In this document: piece by piece, positions 17,900 through 22,542 of the stretch
Numbering within the stretch: position 1 is the stretch's first letter
How the letters are laid out: each line of letters starts with the position of its first letter
From: DATKAB01 sp964542745
GTDB taxonomy: Bacteria; Eisenbacteria; RBG-16-71-46
Reading direction: 5' to 3'
Assembly (NCBI GenBank): GCA_964542745.1
Contig: CAZIVR010000055.1
Span: forward strand, 1-22,542
DNA: 22,542 nt
Notes under the pieces: model-generated
Told to the model about the DNA's origin: nothing
Databases searched by the model: none
The model's input: the letters and a program-made list of their open reading frames with translations, nothing else
Position numbers and translations under genes: made by a program

Positions 17900-19114
17900 T
17901 CAGAAGATCTCGGGGCACCACGGGGCGCGGTCGGAGGCGAACAGCGCGTCGGCGCGCGCGAGCGCGCCCTCGCGCCGCTCGGCGACGCGCCCGGCGCGCG
18001 CCAGCTGGCGGAAGCCGAACCCGCCGAGGTAGGCCGAACCGAGCGCCGTGACGTCGCACGCGAGTTCCGCCGCCGCTTCGGTGCGCTCGGCGCCGCCGGG
18101 TCCGATCCGCCAGCGGCCCGCGTTCCAGGGGCAGAAGGCGTCGGCGACCTCGACCACGACCGGGTCGCCGGTCCCGAGGCGACGGGCCGCGAGCGCGGCC
18201 GGCAGGTCCACGAGCCGCACCCACAGGCCGTCGTGGACCCGGAGGCCCATCTCGCGGGGGCGGGCGAGCAGGAACACGAGCGGGTGGTCCACCGGCAGCA
18301 GCGACGCTTTCACCCGCGCCACCCAGTCCACGTCGAGCACGAAGCGCCAGATCTCGCGCGTGGCCTCGAGGCCGTCCCCGAGCGCCTCGATCACGCTCAC
18401 GAAGCCGGCGGTGGTTCCCGAGGCGAACTGCTGGTGGATCCGGTAGAGCGCGTAGCCGGCCGGCCGGCCGTCGAGCGTGAGCAGCACCCGGTTCATCTCG
18501 CCGCCGCCGTGGCGGCGGTTCTCGGGGTCGGCGAGCCGGCGGTTCCGCCACCAGTCCGCGTTGCGCGAGATCATGCCCGGGTGCTCGCGCCGCACGCGCT
18601 CGTAGACCTCGGCGAGCGGCGCCGGGGCCTCGGCCTCGGTGAGAATGCGAAACTCCCCGCGTGATTCGAACGGCGCGGCGAACGCGGTCGCGGACTTGGG
18701 AAGGTCCATGTCGGCGCTCAGCGACGCGAGCCCGTAGCCGAACTGGCCGTAGATCGTGTCCTCCGACGCCCACAGCATCGCCACCGGCTCGCGGCGCGCG
18801 TGGGTGTCGTCGAGCTGGGCGCGCATCATGCGTTTCAGGATCCCGCGGCGGCGGTGGGTGGGCATCACCCCCACCACCGAGAGCCCGGCCGCCTTCACGG
18901 TGCCGCCCGGGACCGTGACCTCGAGCGGGAACGACCCGCAGCCCCCCACGACCCGCCCGTCCTCGCGCGCGGCGAAGGCGCGCGAGGGCTCGATGAACGG
19001 CGTGAAGCGCGCCATGTCTTGGGGCGCCGGGCTCGCCCCGAAGTAGTGCATGACCGGGGCGAAGGCGGGCGCCAGGTCGTCGGCGGTGCGGCAGGGAGCG
19101 ATTTCGACGGGCAT
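17900..19114 (-). CDS. Eis-type GNAT N-acetyltransferase with SCP2-like C-terminus
   Basis: 404 residues, the usual length of the Eis (enhanced intracellular survival) family: two GNAT lobes plus an SCP2-like domain. The acetyl-CoA site VGVMPTHRRRGILKRMM is at 81-97, with ASEDTIYGQFGYGLA at 116-130; Tyr127 in FGYG matches the catalytic Tyr of mycobacterial Eis. The protein ends in Phe404 (WCPEIF), as in Eis, where the C-terminal carboxylate takes part in catalysis. Both active-site features are thus retained. Known substrates in the family are amines, including aminoglycosides and protein lysines; the natural substrate here is unknown. The ATG at 19112-19114 begins MPVEIAPCRTADDL, typical of the family; frames extending to 19375 run into the EF-P promoter region. 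Divergent from EF-P. Confidence 0.9.
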   Translation of the reverse strand: MPVEIAPCRTADDLAPAFAPVMHYFGASPAPQDMARFTPFIEPSRAFAAREDGRVVGGCGSFPLEVTVPGGTVKAAGLSVVGVMPTHRRRGILKRMMRAQLDDTHARREPVAMLWASEDTIYGQFGYGLASLSADMDLPKSATAFAAPFESRGEFRILTEAEAPAPLAEVYERVRREHPGMISRNADWWRNRRLADPENRRHGGGEMNRVLLTLDGRPAGYALYRIHQQFASGTTAGFVSVIEALGDGLEATREIWRFVLDVDWVARVKASLLPVDHPLVFLLARPREMGLRVHDGLWVRLVDLPAALAARRLGTGDPVVVEVADAFCPWNAGRWRIGPGGAERTEAAAELACDVTALGSAYLGGFGFRQLARAGRVAERREGALARADALFASDRAPWCPEIF

Positions 19115-19194
19115 GGGGGCGGCTTTCGCGGGTTCGGGGTCGCGGCGAAGTCGTGGGGGCCGGGGCCGGCACGGCCGGCCCGCGGCGACGCGGG

Positions 19195-19200
19195 AAACTA
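19195..19200 (-). promoter_or_regulatory. Candidate -10 box (TAGTTT) for the Eis-type gene
   Basis: GGTAGTTTCCCG on the minus strand, 80 bases upstream of the ATG at 19114, sharing TAGTTTCC with the methyltransferase promoter region. A GC palindrome (GGCCGGCCGTGCCGGCC) lies in the leader between box and gene. Confidence 0.45.
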
Positions 19201-19361
19201 CCGCATCCCTTCCCGCGCGGGGAACGCGGCCCCGCGGGCCCCCCCGGCTGGACGGCCCCGCGGCCCATCGGGCACAATCCCCCGCTGCCATCGCTGTGGG
19301 GAGGCCCTCCGAGGGCCCGCATCCCCTCGGACGCCAACCGCCCGCCTCAAGGAGTCGCCCC

Positions 19362-19919
19362 ATGATCGCCGCCACCCAGCTTCGCGTCGGCTACCTCGTC
19401 ATGCACAACGGCAAGCCCCACCGCGTCACCGCGATGGTGCACCGCACGCCCGGAAACCTGCGCGGGTTCGTGCAGGCCACGCTGGTCAACATCGAGAACG
19501 GGTCCAAGAACGAGTACCGCTTCTCCTCGGAAGAGAAGATCGAACGCGCTTCGCTCGACGAGCACACGCTCCAGTACAGCTACCGCGCCGGCGACGAGTT
19601 CCACTTCATGAACACCGAGAGCTACGAGATGGTGGCGCTCGACAAGGACGTGCTGGGCGACAACGTCGGCTACCTGACCGAAGGGATGACGATCACCGCG
19701 CAGTACTTCGACGGCAAGGTGGTGGGCATCGTGGTGCCGATGTTCGTGGAGCTGACGGTCAAGGAGACCACGCCCAACATCAAGGGCGCCGCGGTCCAGA
19801 ACACCTCCAAGCCCGCGGTCGTCGAAACCGGCCTCGAGATCAAGGTGCCGCCCTACATCGAAGAGGGCAACGTGGTGAAGATCGACACGCGCACCGGGGA
19901 ATTCGTCGAGCGGGTGTAG
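19362..19919 (+). CDS. efp: Elongation factor P (EF-P), Asn at the tip-loop position
   Basis: 185 residues, full length: KOW-like N-domain (1 to about 63), OB domain (about 67-127, with DEFHFMNTESYEMV) and C-terminal OB domain (131-185, with the signature GLEIKVPPYIEEGNVVKIDTRTGEF shared with E. coli EF-P). EF-P binds between the P and E sites of stalled ribosomes and restores peptide bond formation at polyproline runs. In E. coli the tip loop reads KPGKG and the second Lys (K34) is beta-lysylated; here the loop is TPGNLRG, so Asn32 aligns with K34 and an Arg lies two residues on. This suggests that the protein works unmodified or is modified differently. No epmA, epmB or earP is seen in the window. 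AAGGAG at 19349-19354 precedes the ATG by 7 bases. A possible -10 (CACAAT, 19273-19278) lies upstream. Confidence 0.96.
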   Translation: MIAATQLRVGYLVMHNGKPHRVTAMVHRTPGNLRGFVQATLVNIENGSKNEYRFSSEEKIERASLDEHTLQYSYRAGDEFHFMNTESYEMVALDKDVLGDNVGYLTEGMTITAQYFDGKVVGIVVPMFVELTVKETTPNIKGAAVQNTSKPAVVETGLEIKVPPYIEEGNVVKIDTRTGEFVERV

Positions 19920-19970
19920 GACTCGGGACCGGCCGCGAGGGTCGCGGAACGGAGTCGCCCCGCGGCCCGC

Positions 19971-21977
19971 TCAGCGGATGAGCGCGAGCCTGCGCGCCAG
20001 GGTGAGCCCCTCCGCGCTGAGGCGCACCACGTAGAGTCCCGGGGGAAGCTCGCCGTGCCGGCCCCCGGCTTCGAAGGTTGAGACGTGCGCCCCTGCGGGA
20101 GCGTCGCCATGGTGCAGCACCCGGACGACGCGGCCGCCCAGGTCGAAGACCACGAGCCGGGCGGGCCCGCGACGCGCGAGGGACCAGCGGATCGTGGCCG
20201 TCCCACGGGCCGGGTTGGGTGACGGTGCTTCGAGCGCCAGTCCCGCCCGGGGGGCTGGCGGAACTCCCACGGAGCCGAGGTTGTCCACGGAGTAGCCGTC
20301 GGCGGAGGCCGAGTTCCAGGCCGGCGCTCCCGCGGTCCGGGCTTTCACCCGGAAGCTCGTGAGTCCACTCGTCACGGCGGAGGAGTCCGCCGTCGTGGGC
20401 ACGGTGAGCGAATAGCTCGAGGCAGCGCTCGCCGCCAGGATTCCGACAGGGACCCAGTCCGCGTCGAGGCGCGAAACCTCGTAGTCCACGATCGTGCCGC
20501 CGGGGGGATCCAGGTAGCTCGCGTCCCACGCGACGTCGACCACGCCGCCGTGATCGTCCGGAACGTCGAGAACCGAAGTGATCACCGGCTCCGCGTCGCC
20601 GAGATAGCCGTATCCGTCCACGCGTTGCGCGTAGATGTCTTCGATGTTGTTAGTCCGCGTGTCGCGCCAGGCCAGGATGATCCCGCCGCGATGGTCGAGT
20701 ACGAACGAGGAGGTGAGTCCCTGGCTCCATGGGTTCGCGGAAACCACGACGCCCTGCGGCGTCCATTGCGGCAGTCCGGAAGCGTCGAGCCGTTGTACGT
20801 AAAGGTCCGAGGCGATGTCGATTCGCCGGTCGCCCCAGGACAGGAAGACACCACCCGAGCCGTCGAGGCCCATGAACGGCGGGTTGCGACGGTACGCCGC
20901 GTCGCACACCACCACGGCGCTATCCGTCCAGAGTTTCTCCCCGGCGGCACTCAGCCGCTGTGCCCGGATCCGGTACGGCTCCACCGCGATCTCCCTCCAG
21001 GCGAAGAAACCGCCTCCGCTTCCATCGGGCACGATCGACACGTCGACCGGATAGTTGATCGCCGAAAGCGTGTCGCCGTCACCACCCCAGAGTTTCGTTC
21101 CGGCCGCGTCGATGCGTTGGGCCGCGAGGGCGCCTCCGCCGTTCGGCCGGCCCACGAGCAGGGCCCCGCCCAGGCCATCGGATGCGACGAACGGGAGGAA
21201 TGCGGTGTTGGCGATGAAGAGCTCGCCGTTCACGGTCCACTGAGGAGTACCGGCGCCATTCAGCCGCTGCATGAAGACGTCCCCCTGCGGACTTCCCCCG
21301 GATCGGCGGAACGCGAAGTACGCACCGTGGGTCGCGTCCGGGGCCACCACCACGGACGTCGGGTCTCCGACGACGCAGACAGGAACCGGACCGACTCCCC
21401 ACGCGGTGGTTCCGTCCGCGAGAAGCCGCTGAGCGAGAATGTGTGTCGCCGCAGTAGGCGTCTGGCTGATCCAGGAAACGATCGCCCCGCCCGCGCCATC
21501 CGTGCACCCGACCGGGGCCTGGACGCTCGCCGACGACGGAGACACCACCACTCCGTCCGGCGCCCACAGCGAGTTGCCGAGGGTGTCCACACGCTGCGCG
21601 CGGATCGGGCCGTCTCTCCACAACACGATCACCCCGCCGGCGCCGTCGCTCAGGAGCCCGTCTTTGAGCAGGCGCTGGTTGACGCCACCCGGGCAGACCG
21701 CAATGCCATTTTCGGCCCACAGGGGAACACCATCCGCGCGGACGCGCTGCATGTAGATGGCGTTGTTGGAGGAACCGCCGCGCGCGTCGGTCCAGGCGAT
21801 GAGCATCCCGCCAGCGCCGTCGGACACGGCGGGTTCTGCCGTCTGGGCCCCGCTCGCCGTGCAGACCGGAACGTTCGCGCCCGTGACTTCGTGGGGCCAG
21901 GCCGCTTCCGACGCGCGATCGGCGAGTCCCACCGTGACGGCCAGGAAGAGCGCGCCAGACAAGGTGTGGGGATGCAC
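19971..21977 (-). CDS. Exported beta-propeller-like repeat protein with Fn3 and FlgD/T9SS-like C-terminal sorting domain
   Basis: 668 residues. The N-terminus (TLSGALFLAVTVGLADRASEA) is a signal peptide. Residues about 48-460 are eight copies of a 45-60 residue unit of the form DGAGG..I.W.D...I..QR.DA.G..LW...G..V, which should fold as beta-propeller blades. Residues about 463-550 look like a fibronectin type III domain (VDVAWDAS, VDYEVSRLDADW). Residues about 582-668 (APSPNPARGTATIRWSL, VVFDLGGRVVRVL, LPPGLYVVRLSAEG) match the FlgD-Ig/Por-type C-terminal domain used for type IX-like surface secretion. The likely site is the cell surface or outside; ligand unknown. The GTG at 21975-21977 follows GGAGG by 4 bases; an in-frame extension to 22250 lacks any protein-like pattern. 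It converges on EF-P with 51 bases between the stops. Confidence 0.9.
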   Translation of the reverse strand: MHPHTLSGALFLAVTVGLADRASEAAWPHEVTGANVPVCTASGAQTAEPAVSDGAGGMLIAWTDARGGSSNNAIYMQRVRADGVPLWAENGIAVCPGGVNQRLLKDGLLSDGAGGVIVLWRDGPIRAQRVDTLGNSLWAPDGVVVSPSSASVQAPVGCTDGAGGAIVSWISQTPTAATHILAQRLLADGTTAWGVGPVPVCVVGDPTSVVVAPDATHGAYFAFRRSGGSPQGDVFMQRLNGAGTPQWTVNGELFIANTAFLPFVASDGLGGALLVGRPNGGGALAAQRIDAAGTKLWGGDGDTLSAINYPVDVSIVPDGSGGGFFAWREIAVEPYRIRAQRLSAAGEKLWTDSAVVVCDAAYRRNPPFMGLDGSGGVFLSWGDRRIDIASDLYVQRLDASGLPQWTPQGVVVSANPWSQGLTSSFVLDHRGGIILAWRDTRTNNIEDIYAQRVDGYGYLGDAEPVITSVLDVPDDHGGVVDVAWDASYLDPPGGTIVDYEVSRLDADWVPVGILAASAASSYSLTVPTTADSSAVTSGLTSFRVKARTAGAPAWNSASADGYSVDNLGSVGVPPAPRAGLALEAPSPNPARGTATIRWSLARRGPARLVVFDLGGRVVRVLHHGDAPAGAHVSTFEAGGRHGELPPGLYVVRLSAEGLTLARRLALIR

Positions 21978-22036
21978 GACCCCTCCGCATGTTTCAGGTC
22001 GCAAGGGAGCCGCACAGGCACCCGGGCAACCGCGAA

Positions 22037-22066
22037 AGGATACGTGCGCGGTTTCATGGCCCGCAA
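22037..22066 (-). promoter_or_regulatory. Candidate promoter of the propeller gene
   Basis: On the minus strand TTGCGG (22061-22066), an 18-nt spacer and TATCCT (22037-22042), about 60 bases upstream of the GTG at 21977. It is the only promoter in the window with a passable -35 element. Confidence 0.5.
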
Positions 22067-22228
22067 CGCCAAAATCGCGCCCGGGCACGTCGCGGCGCGT
22101 GGCTTTCGGCGATCTGCCTGGCCGTGCACGACGGCGCCCGGCCTGCAATGATGCTGGCGTGCCGAACGATTCGCCACGCGGATTCCAGCCAACTCGGCGG
22201 CATCCAGGCGGGCGCTGGAGGTCTCCCG

Positions 22229-22384
22229 ATGATCGCTGTCGCCCTCGCACAAGCCGCCGTCGCGATCCTGGTCGGCGCGGTGCTCGTGATGCGCGGCAAG
22301 CGGGGTTTCGGCTGGGCGCTCATCGTGCTCGGCTCGGCGATCGCGGGGCTCGGCGCGATCGGGTTCTCGAGGTTCTCGCCCTAG
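22229..22384 (+). CDS. Small membrane protein, 51 residues, two predicted helices
   Basis: A short gene I do not recognise. The product has a hydrophobic stretch at about 3-20 (AVALAQAAVAILVGAVLV), a basic turn RGKRGFG at 22-28, and a second hydrophobic stretch at about 29-46 (WALIVLGSAIAGLGAIGF). This should form a helical hairpin in the inner membrane, and the basic loop predicts a cytosolic turn. The ATG is well supported by GGAGG at 22217-22221, 7 bases upstream. The stop TAG at 22382-22384 is followed within 40 bases by a strong palindrome. It is transcribed away from the propeller gene with about 250 bases between the start codons. A longer in-frame version starting near 21989 lacks a ribosome site and has no membrane pattern in the added part. 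Confidence 0.7.
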   Translation: MIAVALAQAAVAILVGAVLVMRGKRGFGWALIVLGSAIAGLGAIGFSRFSP

Positions 22385-22413
22385 CCAGACGGAGTCCGAA
22401 GGCCACGCGCGCG

Positions 22414-22458
22414 GACGCGACGAGCGCCCCGGGGGTTTCCCCGGGGCGCTCGCGCGTC
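22414..22458 (+). terminator. Long perfect palindrome, terminator-like without a T tract
   Basis: A 14-bp perfect stem (22421-22434 with 22439-22452) with the 4-nt loop GTTT. With one bulged base it extends by another 6 bp (GACGCG at 22414-22419 with CGCGTC at 22453-22458). No run of T follows on either strand, so it may block or stabilise a 3' end rather than act as a classical terminator. A second, 7-bp hairpin (22502-22508 with 22514-22520) lies close to the window end. Confidence 0.5.
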
Positions 22459-22542
22459 GGTCCGGTGCGGCGACTCTCCGCCCCGGACTAGACAATATGG
22501 AACGACCGGCCTGCGGTCGTAGGGTCGTGCTCTCGCGAGCGC

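Noticed and set aside
19202..19361. Divergent shared operator between the Eis-type gene and EF-P
   Set aside because: I found GC palindromes but no distinct repeated operator; at this GC content they are not informative.
20550..22151. Plus-strand 533-codon open frame opposite the propeller gene
   Set aside because: The repeats, signal peptide and sorting domain are on the minus strand; this frame has Arg/His/Val-rich shadow composition.
22497..22542. Possible start of a further + strand gene (ATG after TAGACAAT)
   Set aside because: Only 15 codons are inside the window, with no ribosome site and a hairpin right after the ATG; cannot be told from chance.

Overview
This is a GC-rich bacterial chromosomal window (by eye about 70% G+C). 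The gene order is dense and housekeeping-like, with no insertion sequence, phage gene, CRISPR array, tRNA or rRNA that I could see. Three traits point to a soil or sediment lineage such as Candidatus Eisenbacteria, Gemmatimonadota, Acidobacteriota or a relative: Hanks-type Ser/Thr kinases fused to TolB-like/TPR or PD40-propeller sensors, an exported propeller protein with a FlgD/T9SS-like C-terminal sorting domain, and an EF-P with a TPGNLR tip loop. Phylum placement is inference, and Eisenbacteria-like is my best guess.

Layout. The left edge holds the last 42 codons of groEL (+) and its terminator. A small exported protein (235-810, -) converges on it. Divergent from that is a secreted HEXXHXXGXXH metzincin-type zinc protease (1039-3807, +) with a strong terminator, then a 1,017-residue membrane-anchored helical-repeat protein (4041-7094, +). 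A 413-base noncoding stretch follows and ends in an intrinsic terminator. The minus-strand block 7508-11227 holds a GNAT acetyltransferase, a hybrid histidine kinase with a seven-helix YhhQ/VUT-like membrane input domain, and a class I methyltransferase. A DEAD-box helicase (11356-12537, +) overlaps tail-to-tail with a VF530/DUF2132 DNA-binding protein (12504-12734, -). Two Ser/Thr kinases follow on + (12798-15074 and 15148-17886), then an Eis-type acetyltransferase (-), EF-P (+), the exported propeller protein (-) and a 51-residue two-helix membrane peptide (+) ending near a long perfect palindrome.

How the genes work together. Most genes look like independent transcription units, often convergent or divergent, so this is not one pathway. 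The exceptions are the kinase pair, which shares front-end architecture and promoter geometry, and the histidine kinase with its downstream GNAT gene, which look translationally linked. The protease, the 191-residue protein and the propeller protein are envelope or secreted products. The two Ser/Thr kinases and the histidine kinase are signalling proteins with no target gene recognisable nearby.

Most notable signals. TANNNT -10-like boxes lie exactly 6 nt upstream of three start codons (12734, 12798, 15148), which is the geometry of leaderless mRNAs. A related TAGNNT or TATCCT box precedes most other genes here. Other points are the transporter-like input domain of the histidine kinase, an EF-P with Asn where the modified Lys normally sits, a GNAT gene whose conserved N-terminus lies upstream of any canonical start codon, and a candidate structured RNA before the orphan terminator at 7444-7476.
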